The notes under the pieces: generated by a model
What the model was told of the DNA's origin: nothing
Seen by the model: only the letters and a program-made list of their open reading frames with translations
Database searches by the model: none
Source of the DNA: an uncultured Photobacterium sp.
Lineage (GTDB): Bacteria; Pseudomonadota; Gammaproteobacteria; Enterobacterales; Vibrionaceae
Length of the DNA: 64,000 nucleotides
NCBI RefSeq assembly: GCF_947502415.1
Contig: NZ_CANMZV010000008.1
Location: 1-64,000, forward strand
Direction of reading: 5' to 3'
Made by a program: the position numbers and the translations under genes
Shown here: positions 44,430 to 53,436 of the stretch, piece after piece
How positions within the stretch are numbered: position 1 is the stretch's first letter
Layout of the letters: each line of letters starts with the position of its first letter

Positions 44430-46501
44430 GATTTAACTCCTAGCCTTCTGTGAATAAAGAGTGCTAATGGAACAATTAGACCAAAAACCAGTAAAGGTAG
44501 TAGGTAAGGGTGATAGATAAATCCCGCACGAACTAATTGGATATCATCCTGGTAATTGGGCATGGCCTGGCGAATTGCACCTGAGTGCTGGAGATTGGGT
44601 TGGTTGAGATAGTCGTCGATCTTGTCCTTTAACTGTGTGTTGTCAGTGGCGGTGAAAGTAATCTCGCTCCAGCCTGATTCTTCCTCAACAGATATGATTC
44701 CAAAGGTGTCGCTGATTTTTGTTTGGTGGTTGCTGTAGACGGGATTTCTGTCGTATTGAAAGAAAGGCGATATTGGCTGACTCGGTTGGGAATCGGTCAA
44801 AAAGAGCTCTGAGTTATTCATTTTCGACAGGATATATTGCCTGGCAAGATTGATGTAACTCACTTCTTTCATGTTGTTCGCTGAGAGTGCCTGTTGGTAG
44901 GCGTTGCCGATATTGAAACTGAGATTAAGCGGTCTTGATTGGAGTGGTTCTTTTGTCAATAGTAGTTCTGGCATTGGCTGGCGGGCGTTCAGGCTGACAT
45001 GGCTGATAAGCTGCCAGACTTCCGGTAATGTTGATGGTTCCGGATAGTTTAGGGTTAGCTGAGATTGGCGGCCGTTATCGGTGGCCATCACCAGTAATTC
45101 CTTTGCGTTGACTCGCTCTTTGTGAGAAGGCAGGTAAGTAACCCATGCTCCTAATTTTAAGTTGGATTCAGGAGATATAGAGGCAGTAAATGGCTGATAT
45201 CTGAGTTTTTCTGTGAGGCTGATTTTTTGCGTAGGGCCATACAGTTCAATGCTGAGGGTATTTAATCCCGGCTGTAATTTATCCATCGGAAATGTTAGCC
45301 GGTAATGCTGCGAATCCCGCCAGTAGCTGGCACGCAGTGGAGTACTGTTGGCGTAATCCCCGTTGATCCTAACGACCATGGCCGCTTCGCCGGGAATGAT
45401 CTTGGGGTGTTTCAGCAGCAAGTTTAGTTGGGCTGTTTCTTCTTTGTTAACCAGGATATTTGCCGGCATTAATAACGGTAGTGTCAGTGGTTCATCACCA
45501 AATTGTTGTTGTGTTGAAAAATGCCCGATAGGGTAGCGTCGGTTGCTGGTCAGTTTAGATTTTTGCTGTGGTTGGTGAGAGCCAACAAGCGTGAATGCTT
45601 GTTTGGGCAATTCATAGCCAGGGGTTGCAAAGTGTTGAGCGGCATTCACTACTTCGCTTTCGTCCCGACCTGAAACAATGAACAGCCAACTATTTTGTTT
45701 TTTGTCCCTGTATAAGGCCAGGAATGGCCCGCGTATTTCCCTCAGATATTGAGATGGAATCGTCGGGTTTGTTTGTAATTGTGTTTGCGTTCCGTAGATA
45801 AGGCGAACGTTCGGAGTTGTGTTTTCCTGGTAAGTGTGGATAGGATGATAGCTAAATTGATATTTATCGGAGCAGCTGCGTAATGTCCAGCCTTGTACTA
45901 ACAGGCTGGCGATAGAGAGTGAAGTATCGCTGTAACCAGGAAGCGCACTTTCCAGTTTTATTGAATGCTCGTGGATTTGGCCGCTTTTGATCAGCTGGGT
46001 GAATCCCGACAATGTCTGGTTGTAAGGTTTCTCACTATAGGTCAGTTCGAAGAAAGATTGATCGAGTAGGATCTCTGTTGCGGCTTCTGAGGCTTCAACG
46101 CGTTTTTGAGTGACGTTTAAGGTCGGAGGAAGGCGATGGTTAGCCGACAAGATGAGCTGATTACCATATTGGACCAGGTGTTCTGGTGTTAGCTCTGCAA
46201 TGATTTTCTTTTGAGTTCGGCTTGGCTCAAGTTGGATTGTAGCCAGAGGTTTATCACCTAAGTTTAATCGTAGGGTTGTTTGTAGGATATTCTTCGATTG
46301 TTTGAGTGCCAGTGAAATCCTGATTTTTTCTGCTTGTTGGTTATTCAGTATCCTTAGTGGGAAACTGATCTTATCCCACTGTCCTCGGAGTATTGGTGTT
46401 CTGCCGTCAGGTAGTAGAAATGACAAAGGTACTTTGACTGCTTCGGCCTGTGCGTTACAGACCCAAAAGAAACTCATGAGTATAAGTATGCAGTATCTCA
46501 T
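44426..46501 (-). CDS. bcsB: BcsB, cellulose synthase periplasmic subunit
   Basis: 691 residues. A signal peptide ends near CNAQA (residue about 19). Two carbohydrate-binding/flavodoxin-like pairs follow, and a single C-terminal membrane helix (YLLPLLVFGLIVPLALFIHRRLG) anchors it next to BcsA. LLPDGRTPILRGQ near the start and LPALM-like sequence with PANILVNKEETAQLNLLL in the middle are typical of BcsB. It forms the periplasmic part of the synthase and guides the polymer. It is about 80 residues shorter than E. coli BcsB (779). The ATG overlaps the bcsA stop by four bases. Confidence 0.93.
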   Translation of the reverse strand: MRYCILILMSFFWVCNAQAEAVKVPLSFLLPDGRTPILRGQWDKISFPLRILNNQQAEKIRISLALKQSKNILQTTLRLNLGDKPLATIQLEPSRTQKKIIAELTPEHLVQYGNQLILSANHRLPPTLNVTQKRVEASEAATEILLDQSFFELTYSEKPYNQTLSGFTQLIKSGQIHEHSIKLESALPGYSDTSLSIASLLVQGWTLRSCSDKYQFSYHPIHTYQENTTPNVRLIYGTQTQLQTNPTIPSQYLREIRGPFLALYRDKKQNSWLFIVSGRDESEVVNAAQHFATPGYELPKQAFTLVGSHQPQQKSKLTSNRRYPIGHFSTQQQFGDEPLTLPLLMPANILVNKEETAQLNLLLKHPKIIPGEAAMVVRINGDYANSTPLRASYWRDSQHYRLTFPMDKLQPGLNTLSIELYGPTQKISLTEKLRYQPFTASISPESNLKLGAWVTYLPSHKERVNAKELLVMATDNGRQSQLTLNYPEPSTLPEVWQLISHVSLNARQPMPELLLTKEPLQSRPLNLSFNIGNAYQQALSANNMKEVSYINLARQYILSKMNNSELFLTDSQPSQPISPFFQYDRNPVYSNHQTKISDTFGIISVEEESGWSEITFTATDNTQLKDKIDDYLNQPNLQHSGAIRQAMPNYQDDIQLVRAGFIYHPYLLPLLVFGLIVPLALFIHRRLGVKS

Positions 46502-48729
46502 TGGCGGATGTCCTTTTCTGCTTGAGGCTGGATAGTGGTTTTTTGTTGTTTTCGTATTTTGCGGGTTGCTTTTAATGCCGTAGCGGCACTGGTTGTAGCC
46601 AGTAGGCAGAAGTTGGTAAGCGCGGTAATGATCCCCTTGCTTTGTTCTTCTTCAAAGCGGCGTCGTTGCTGCCATCTATTACTGTGAGCAAAAATAAAAC
46701 CAGTAAAGGTGTCGAGGGCTTTTCTGTCGGTATCAAGTAATTTGCAGCGAATAGCTTGTCCTGTCGCTGTTTGGCGGCAGCTGCGGATTTTCATCGTTAC
46801 GTTGTGCGGCTGAAGCTTAGGTTTCCTGCCTTTTGTTTTTTTGCCGTTTTCTATATAGCAAGTCAGGGTTATGACCTGGTCTTGTTCAAAAGCGGGAAGC
46901 CGGGAGTTTATTGAAATGCAGGCTCCGTGGATTGATGCATCTTGGATTTTTGCCTCGTTTTTCATTTCTCCGGCGGTTAACAGTGCCGGGATATCACAGC
47001 GGGTACGAGGTTCTGAACGACGTTGTACTTTTTCCAGAACAGCTCCTAAGCTTGCAGCGCAAAGAAGCAAGTTGAGTGTATTGAAGATCAGAACGACTGC
47101 GAGTTGTCCCTGCTCGATAGGGTAGTTGATAACACGGTATAGTCCCCAGATTTCAGCTGCGGCGATGAGCGCAAATAGAACAAACATCACCGGTGCCAGA
47201 GTCGAAAAATGGGTATGGTCGGTGGTTTCACCCTTTGGGGTGACCGCAAAACTGGGTTTCTTCGGATTGACCAGAACGGAGAGAACAGGAATAAAAAGGT
47301 AGATAGCGAGTACGGTTTCGTAGAATTCTGAAAACAGCGTATGGCGTGTTTTTCCGAAGAGGTGCTGGGTAACTAGCATACTGATGATCAGGTGTGGGAT
47401 CGCATACACGAGGAAGTCATTGGCATTACCGACAAAAATCTGCAAGTCGAACAGCAGGTAGCACAATGGAGCAATCAGATATATCACCCTAAAAACCGGA
47501 AAGAACCAAAAGAGGGTTGAGTTGAGGTAACTGATTTTTTGTGGCCAGCTCAGGCCTCGTTTGAATAAGGGATTGTTGAGTAAGAATATCTGTACCATTC
47601 CCTGTGCCCAGCGAGAACGTTGGGTAACATAAGCGCCGAAGGTATCGGGGGATAACCCGGCAATCATAGCCCGGTTAAAATAAGCGCTGCCCCAGCCTTT
47701 GGCATGCATGTTCAATGCAGTGTCCGCATCTTCGGTAATGGTTCGGGTCGCAATACCGCCGACATCCAACAGGGCTTCCCGGCGGATAACAGCAGCAGAG
47801 CCGCAGAAAAAGCTGGCGTTCCAGAAGTCCATGCCGGACAGGATCCGGTTGTAGAACATCTCATTTTCAGACGGCATTTTGTCTTCGACCCCTAAGTTTC
47901 GTTCGACTGGTCCCGGAGTAACAAAGAAGTGAGGTGTCTGAACAAAACCCAGTTTAGGCTGTTGCTGGAACATACCGACAGTATTGATTAGGAAATCACG
48001 CGATGGTACGTGGTCAGCATCGAGGATAAGAATTAGTTCTCCCCGGCTATGTTCAAGTGCATGGTTGATGTTGCCCGCTTTGGCACTGATGTTAGCCGGG
48101 CGGGTCAGGTAGTTTGCCCCAAGTTGCTGACATAACTTCTTTAAGCGGGTGGCTCTCTGTTGAGCTTGCTGGGCCTTATGCTGGTCACTATCATTGAGCT
48201 TTTGGTGGGTGCCTCCGTCATCGAGTACCCATACATTTACTTTTCCCGGATAATCAAGCTTCATGGCGGCAGCGATGGTCGGTGAAACAACGCGAATTGA
48301 TTCGTCGTAGGTGGGGATAAATACATCAACGCAGGGAATTGGCTGATTGGTATTAATTGGTGTAACCCCTCGGTTGCGCTGGCGAACATTAACGAACATA
48401 CCCAATAAGGAAATGGTGACGCCGTAACATTCCGTTGCCAGCAATGCGATGGCAAAAGGCATATCCATGCTGCTTTCCCAAGGGAGAGTTTCGGATAACC
48501 GCCACCACAGGTAGCGTAGGGAAATAAAAGCGCCTGTGAGTAGCATGATAAGGTGAAGCAGTTTTCTGTCGTTGGATATCATCGTGATGATAGCAAGCAG
48601 GAAGGCGCTGGCAGAAAGCCATAGGTGGGTTTCTATCGTTACTTTGAGTGTCGCCAGGCAGGCAATTGCTGTAACGATGATGGCTATTGCCAGCACATGT
48701 ATCCACTTCATTGATTGAGTGTTTTCCAT
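46498..48729 (-). CDS. bcsA: BcsA, cellulose synthase catalytic subunit (UDP-forming)
   Basis: 743 residues from ATG 48729. That start has GGAAGGA upstream and lies one base after the stop of the lipoprotein gene; an upstream in-frame start at 48768 would overlap that gene. Membrane helices flank a GT2 domain with VLDDGGT, LILDADHVPS, TITEDADTAL and QRSRWAQG (the DDG, DxD, TED and QxxRW motifs). These bind UDP-glucose and extend the beta-1,4-glucan. The C-terminal PilZ domain has RRSEPR and DASIHGACI, the RxxxR and D/NxSxxG cyclic di-GMP motifs, so activity should need cyclic di-GMP. A final membrane segment and basic tail end the protein. Confidence 0.97.
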   Translation of the reverse strand: MENTQSMKWIHVLAIAIIVTAIACLATLKVTIETHLWLSASAFLLAIITMISNDRKLLHLIMLLTGAFISLRYLWWRLSETLPWESSMDMPFAIALLATECYGVTISLLGMFVNVRQRNRGVTPINTNQPIPCVDVFIPTYDESIRVVSPTIAAAMKLDYPGKVNVWVLDDGGTHQKLNDSDQHKAQQAQQRATRLKKLCQQLGANYLTRPANISAKAGNINHALEHSRGELILILDADHVPSRDFLINTVGMFQQQPKLGFVQTPHFFVTPGPVERNLGVEDKMPSENEMFYNRILSGMDFWNASFFCGSAAVIRREALLDVGGIATRTITEDADTALNMHAKGWGSAYFNRAMIAGLSPDTFGAYVTQRSRWAQGMVQIFLLNNPLFKRGLSWPQKISYLNSTLFWFFPVFRVIYLIAPLCYLLFDLQIFVGNANDFLVYAIPHLIISMLVTQHLFGKTRHTLFSEFYETVLAIYLFIPVLSVLVNPKKPSFAVTPKGETTDHTHFSTLAPVMFVLFALIAAAEIWGLYRVINYPIEQGQLAVVLIFNTLNLLLCAASLGAVLEKVQRRSEPRTRCDIPALLTAGEMKNEAKIQDASIHGACISINSRLPAFEQDQVITLTCYIENGKKTKGRKPKLQPHNVTMKIRSCRQTATGQAIRCKLLDTDRKALDTFTGFIFAHSNRWQQRRRFEEEQSKGIITALTNFCLLATTSAATALKATRKIRKQQKTTIQPQAEKDIRQ

Positions 48730-48730
48730 T

Positions 48731-49255
48731 TTAGAGTCCTTCCAAATAGAAGCTGGGTTTGATCTCATCTAACCAAGCGATATTTTCCGTTTTTGCTTCA
48801 GGCGTACAGAAATGTACAAAGAGAGAAAGCCAATTGTTGTCTTTTCGGGTGTATTGCTGGGCATAAACGCAGGATTCCCCACTAGGCTCAGGTATGATCC
48901 AGCGGGTGTATGGGCCGATAGCATTGTAGGTTTTCTCTCCCTGATATTGAGGGAGAGAAAAAGCAAAGTGTGCTGGTGGTTGCGCCAGTGGTTGGTTACT
49001 GACTATCTGGACAATGTAATTTTCACCGCTCTGATAAGTTTGATTTTCCAGTACCGACCAAAACCAGGTTTGCAGGTTGCGTTGTTGCCGGTAACTGGTT
49101 TTTATTTCGATCCCGTCGGGAAATACCGGTAGCTGGTAGCCATGAACCACGACCGGATCGTTAAAAGTATGCATGGTGTGCAGGTTAGTGCTCTGGCATC
49201 CAGTAATATTCCCTGCCAAACCAATCGCTATGCTGGCTAATAGAATTTTTTTCAT
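48731..49255 (-). CDS. Predicted lipoprotein, first gene of the cellulose operon
   Basis: 174 residues. The signal ends in NITGC with Cys20 as the lipidated residue and Gln at +2, which fits outer-membrane sorting. The mature part is mostly beta, with aromatic segments (LQTWFWSVLENQTYQSG, NYIVQIVSNQPL, FAFSLPQYQGEKTYNAIGPYTRWIIP) and two Cys (GESCVYA and VHFCTPE) that could form a disulfide. I do not recognise the family. Its stop is one base from bcsA, so it belongs to the operon and probably acts at the outer membrane during cellulose export, an inference drawn from position alone. Confidence 0.7.
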   Translation of the reverse strand: MKKILLASIAIGLAGNITGCQSTNLHTMHTFNDPVVVHGYQLPVFPDGIEIKTSYRQQRNLQTWFWSVLENQTYQSGENYIVQIVSNQPLAQPPAHFAFSLPQYQGEKTYNAIGPYTRWIIPEPSGESCVYAQQYTRKDNNWLSLFVHFCTPEAKTENIAWLDEIKPSFYLEGL

Positions 49256-49609
49256 GCCACCCTCCTTGATGTAATAAAAACTTTAGCAAGAGAGTGACCA
49301 TTTTTTATATGATGGTAATTTGTTGATTTAGATAGAGTTGTGGTGGTGGGGGAGAGATGGTCTTCTCAAATCGCAAGTAAAGTTGCATATGCTTATTTGC
49401 GATATGCAATACGGTTGATCTTTGGCGGTTTAAATTTTGATTATTCGACTTTCTGCTGATTATTTAACTTGCGTCTCTTTTCTTAGTGAAAATCCCATAA
49501 AAAAACATGGAAAAGACTTCCTCATCTAAGCTTGATACGAAAATAACGAGTTACATAGTTAGCAGTCATGTAGCAGAGCAAAAGCAATGTACGTGGATGA
49601 GGGTTGGTT
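49256..49609. other. Divergent intergenic region, cellulose operon / HAO genes
   Basis: 354 bases with no gene. Two interleaved inverted repeats are present: TCGCAA (49371-49376) with TTGCGA (49397-49402), and TTGCATA (49383-49389) with TATGCAA (49403-49409). They are candidate regulator sites for either side. The rest should hold both promoters. Confidence 0.45.
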
Positions 49610-51079
49610 ATGGACAATGAAAAGTTGGCTATACGATACTTATTTTGGATCTTGTCAGCGATGATAATAACGGTGTGCCTGTCTTTGTCGGTCGCCGTAA
49701 AAGCAGAACCAAAAGCGCTGATAATGAAACCATTTAAACAGTTGAGTGAACAAAGTAAGGAGTGTGCAGCCTGTCATAAAGAAAAGAATCCGTCAATTTA
49801 TGCCCAGTGGGGGCGTTCTAAGCATTATGGTGCCAATGTTGGTTGCTATGAGTGTCACAAGGCTGATCCTGCCGATAAAGATGCAATTAAGCATGAAGGT
49901 TATGATATTGCGGTGATTGTTTCGCCGAAAGATTGTGGCCAGTGTCATAACCAAGAAGTTGATCAGTTCTCGAAAAGTCACCATGCTAAAGCAGGGCAGA
50001 TTATAGGCTCGCTGGATAACTTTCTGGCCGAAGTAGTTGAAGGGGCGCTGACGATGAACGGCCAGTCACCTGCGGCGGTTAATGGTTGCTGGCAGTGCCA
50101 TGGTTCAGAGGTTAAGGTGCTGGAAAACGGTGATTTGGATCCGACAACTTGGCCGAATACCGGTATTGGCCGGATTAATCCGGATGGCTCTATTGGTGCC
50201 TGCAGTGCCTGTCACCAGCGTCATGAGTTCGATATGGTTCAGGCTCGTCGTCCAGAGGCATGTGGTAAATGCCACCTGGGACCGGATCATCCGCAAAAAG
50301 AGGTCTACGAAGAATCGAAGCATGGCATTAATTTCTACGCTCATGTTGACCGGATGAATATGGACTCTGCGAAATGGATTGTTGGTGAAGATTATGACGC
50401 AGCCCCTACTTGCGCTACTTGCCATATGTCCGCAACTCGTGAGCTGGCGGTAACCCATGATGTGGGTGACAGGATTTCCTGGACATTGCGCCCGGCAATT
50501 TCTGAGAAAATTGATGCAAAAGATATTGCCATGGGCAAAAAGACTAAGAGCTGGCAGGCACGACGAGCAGATATGCAAAATGTTTGTCAGGCTTGTCATA
50601 CCAAGTCGATGATCGATAATTTCTATACGCAGTTTGATGCTTTAGTTGAGCTCTATAACGAGAAGTTTGCCCGTCCGGGTAAGACCTTGATGTCGACGTT
50701 GAGCAAGGAAGGCATGATTACTGAGATCGGCTTTGATGAAGAAATTGAATGGACCTGGTTCTATTTGTGGCACCACGAGGGCCGTCGTGCCCGTCACGGG
50801 GCGGCAATGCAGGCGCCAGACTATGTACAGTGGCATGGTATGTACGAAGTCGCTGAACGTTTCTATATCGAGATGGTACCGCAGTATCTGGAGCTGGTGG
50901 AAAAAGCCGAGCATAAAGGCAATAAAGAGGGAGCAGAGCGTGCACGTAAGGTGCTGCAGGAGATCCTTGACAGGCCTGAGCATGCCTGGTTCAGCGGTAA
51001 GGAGCCAGAGTCGGTTAAAGAAGCCCGTAAAAAAGCCCAGGCTGAATTTAAAGCCCGCTATTTGAGTGAAAGTAAGTAA
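49610..51079 (+). CDS. Octaheme cytochrome c, hydroxylamine oxidoreductase (HAO) family
   Basis: 489 residues from ATG 49610, with GAGGG upstream. A signal peptide or N-terminal anchor ends near AVKA (residue about 32). Eight CxxCH heme sites lie at residues about 52, 79, 109, 160, 198, 218, 268 and 326 (CAACH, CYECH, CGQCH, CWQCH, CSACH, CGKCH, CATCH, CQACH). The HAO signature HHEGRRARHGAAMQAPDYVQWHGMYE follows the last heme. A tetraheme quinol dehydrogenase is encoded next, the arrangement of epsilonproteobacterial Hao-HaoC. There the enzyme is thought to reduce nitrite or hydroxylamine rather than oxidise ammonia-derived hydroxylamine. It is periplasmic. Direction of catalysis here is inferred from context. 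Confidence 0.85.
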   Translation: MDNEKLAIRYLFWILSAMIITVCLSLSVAVKAEPKALIMKPFKQLSEQSKECAACHKEKNPSIYAQWGRSKHYGANVGCYECHKADPADKDAIKHEGYDIAVIVSPKDCGQCHNQEVDQFSKSHHAKAGQIIGSLDNFLAEVVEGALTMNGQSPAAVNGCWQCHGSEVKVLENGDLDPTTWPNTGIGRINPDGSIGACSACHQRHEFDMVQARRPEACGKCHLGPDHPQKEVYEESKHGINFYAHVDRMNMDSAKWIVGEDYDAAPTCATCHMSATRELAVTHDVGDRISWTLRPAISEKIDAKDIAMGKKTKSWQARRADMQNVCQACHTKSMIDNFYTQFDALVELYNEKFARPGKTLMSTLSKEGMITEIGFDEEIEWTWFYLWHHEGRRARHGAAMQAPDYVQWHGMYEVAERFYIEMVPQYLELVEKAEHKGNKEGAERARKVLQEILDRPEHAWFSGKEPESVKEARKKAQAEFKARYLSESK

Positions 51080-51129
51080 TTACAATCCGGGGAGGCCGTG
51101 AAACCGGCCTGACTCCTAAGTGAGGAACG

Positions 51130-51690
51130 ATGGGAGAAAAATTATCTCGGACGCAACGCTTGTGGCGATGGCTGAAGACACCGCTGCTATGGGGGATCCC
51201 GATAGGTATCTTCCTAGCGGTACTGGCTGTGGGGGCATTTCAGGGTGTGATGGTTGCGTCCAATCAAAATGCATTCTGCTTTAGCTGCCATCTGGCGATG
51301 GATACGATTGTCCAGGAATATAAGGCTTCGTCGCACTATGTCAGTGACGACGAAGTGCTGGCAACTTGCGCGGATTGCCATGTACCACAAGGCTTTGTCG
51401 ATAAGATGAAAGTAAAGATTGCGGCAACGGCAGATATCTATCATATGTTCAAAGGAACGATAACAAAGGAGAACTTCGAACAGCATCGTCCGCGACTGGC
51501 AAAAATGGTGTGGGATGACATGGTGGCGAATGACTCGGAAGCTTGCCGGACCTGCCATGCCGACGATAATTTTGATTTGAGTCGTCAGCCGCAGCGGGCA
51601 CGTCTGAACCATGAGCTGATGGAAAGCCGCGGGGAAAGCTGTATCAACTGTCATACCGGTATCGCTCATAAACGGATCACGATTGAGTGA
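51130..51690 (+). CDS. NapC/NirT/NrfH-family tetraheme quinol dehydrogenase
   Basis: 186 residues after a TGAGGA site. One N-terminal membrane helix (LLWGIPIGIFLAVLAVGAF) anchors a periplasmic domain with four CxxCH sites (CFSCH, CADCH, CRTCH, CINCH), the classic NapC/NrfH arrangement. These proteins oxidise membrane quinol and pass electrons to a periplasmic reductase. The gene starts 50 bases after the octaheme cytochrome gene, so that cytochrome is the likely partner (HaoC role). A bidirectional terminator follows. Confidence 0.92.
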   Translation: MGEKLSRTQRLWRWLKTPLLWGIPIGIFLAVLAVGAFQGVMVASNQNAFCFSCHLAMDTIVQEYKASSHYVSDDEVLATCADCHVPQGFVDKMKVKIAATADIYHMFKGTITKENFEQHRPRLAKMVWDDMVANDSEACRTCHADDNFDLSRQPQRARLNHELMESRGESCINCHTGIAHKRITIE

Positions 51691-51764
51691 TCGGCTGGTT
51701 ATTTGTTTTTATTTGAGTATTTGTTGATAGAACAGGGTTTACCGTTAGTTAGTCAGGAAATATA

Positions 51765-51798
51765 AAAAGACGCTACTTCAGGTAGCGTCTTTTCTTTT
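51765..51798. terminator. Bidirectional terminator, tetraheme cytochrome / DUF3103
   Basis: Perfect 12-bp stem AAAAGACGCTAC/GTAGCGTCTTTT with a 5-base loop and T-rich tails on both strands. Confidence 0.9.
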
Positions 51799-51850
51799 TC
51801 GTCATTTTTCTCAATGTATCACACGGTATGCGTGACGATGAAAAATGGTT

Positions 51851-53035
51851 TTAGTTTGTACGATCAATCGTCAGTGGCGCGAATGTCGCTTGGGCATTGT
51901 TGTTTGCCCCCTGGCGATCTTTATAGCGTTTACCCTGACGAATGGTGTAGTAAACATCAACAAAGTCGTCATCGTTGGTCATCCAGCTGTCAGGAATCGC
52001 GGCAAGCACCTTGTTAGTCAGCTCAGGAATAATGGCATAAGCTTTTACTTCAGGATCTGGGTAGGCGCTCAGTGCGGCTTTTGCAACATCTAACAGGGTG
52101 CGGGCCAGATCTTTGTAGTTAGTGCCGTCGTCTTTTTCCATCAGCAGAACATCTGCCGCAGACCAGCGGTAGCGATCCCAGTAAATTATGATTTGCTCAG
52201 GGCTGTAGTCGGTTTCGCTGTAATCAAGGTAAGGCATGTCGACAATATCCAGCACTGGTTCGTCACGGCTTGGGTTCACGCCGGTGACGATGGCATAGAT
52301 TTCCGCTTTGCCGGAGATCCATGGTTCGTGATCGTCTTGCAGGCGGATTTTCTTCAGCACTGTGGTTGAGATCGATGGAGTCGCTGCATCCATGGCCATT
52401 GCTCGCGGTGCCGGAGCCGCTTCTGGTTGCTCTCTCTGTAGACGGTTGATCTCGTCATTCATGGCTTTGATACCGGCTTTCAGTTCTTCACGGCTGTTAG
52501 TGTCTATAACCAGTACTGGACGGTTCGGTGCTTCGTATACGTCTAGCAGGTGAATATTACCATCGACGTCGTAGGCTTCGATGTATTGCCAGTCTTCATC
52601 ATTACCATCCGGTTCCCAGGCAAAAAGCGGTGACTGACCAGCTTGCCAGCGAGCCAGCATCTGAGGATCTGCAAGACGCAGCTCCATGATTTCGTTGGTG
52701 TAGTCTGTGATGCCTTTCTTGTTCCGCAGCACCATATCGGTTTCCATCATGTTGCGGGCAAAGGCTGCCGAACGTTTGTTGCGCTTCAGGGTTTTCAGTG
52801 GCGCATTTAACTGATACTGGTCTATTTGCTGGTGCAGTAGCGGTGCCAACTGTTGGTATTGACTACTGAGTTTATAGGCAAGCTCCCGTTTGGCTTCAGC
52901 AGTAGAAAATTGAGAAAAGTGAGTACTGTAGCCTGCGTTATCAAATGAGGTGGTAGCAGCTGTTTCCGTGGCGGACTGGGCACAAGGGACCGCAAGCATT
53001 CCCATCGCCACTGCCAGAGGCAGAATTTTATTCAT
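51851..53035 (-). CDS. DUF3103 family secreted protein
   Basis: 394 residues with a signal peptide (cleavage near PCAQSA, residue about 22). It matches DUF3103, a family best known in Vibrio and Photobacterium: KGITDYTNEIMELRLADP, SPLFAWEPDGNDEDWQYIEAYDVDG, VLVIDTNSREELKAG, and a C-terminal metal-rich part with LDIVDMPYLDYSETDYSPEQIIIYWDRYRW. Many acidic residues suggest calcium binding. Function is unknown and probably extracellular or periplasmic. Transcribed alone. Confidence 0.85.
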   Translation of the reverse strand: MNKILPLAVAMGMLAVPCAQSATETAATTSFDNAGYSTHFSQFSTAEAKRELAYKLSSQYQQLAPLLHQQIDQYQLNAPLKTLKRNKRSAAFARNMMETDMVLRNKKGITDYTNEIMELRLADPQMLARWQAGQSPLFAWEPDGNDEDWQYIEAYDVDGNIHLLDVYEAPNRPVLVIDTNSREELKAGIKAMNDEINRLQREQPEAAPAPRAMAMDAATPSISTTVLKKIRLQDDHEPWISGKAEIYAIVTGVNPSRDEPVLDIVDMPYLDYSETDYSPEQIIIYWDRYRWSAADVLLMEKDDGTNYKDLARTLLDVAKAALSAYPDPEVKAYAIIPELTNKVLAAIPDSWMTNDDDFVDVYYTIRQGKRYKDRQGANNNAQATFAPLTIDRTN

Positions 53036-53436
53036 ACCTAAATCCTTATTGTTATTAAAATTAAATCAATGCATAGCAACTTCTTGCATTTGTAATATTT
53101 ATCTCACTGGGGTTGTATTTGTACAACGAATACTTCTCTGTCTTGTGATGCTTGTTCAGTAATGGAAGGTGGGTAAAGGGAGGAAAATAAAAGTGAATCC
53201 AATTTATAAAATGGTTGTAATAACAAGAGTGTTTGATTGGTGTTAAGTGTGATATTAAAGGAAGAAAAATAGAAATAAGTATCACATTTAATATTGCCTT
53301 AATATATTAAGGCTTAGAGTTAAAGCTTGGAATTTTGCGATGTTGATCCTAAAAAAACACGGCTGTAATTAACTAATAGCCACAGTCTGTCATGCTATTG
53401 TCCTCAATATTACTTACCACTGATACAGTTAATGAT
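53036..53436. other. AT-rich intergenic gap with a palindrome
   Basis: 400 bases without a supported gene. GTTGTA-TTTG-TACAAC (53112-53127), a perfect 6-bp inverted repeat, lies about 75 bases upstream of the DUF3103 start and may be its operator. Confidence 0.4.

Noticed and set aside
49320..49340. FNR box (TTGAT-N4-ATCAA) before the HAO genes
   Set aside because: TTGAT is present but the second half reads ATAGA, too weak to call.
53061..53285. 74-residue minus-strand frame before the DUF3103 gene
   Set aside because: AT-driven composition, no ribosome site, and it would occupy the gene's promoter region.
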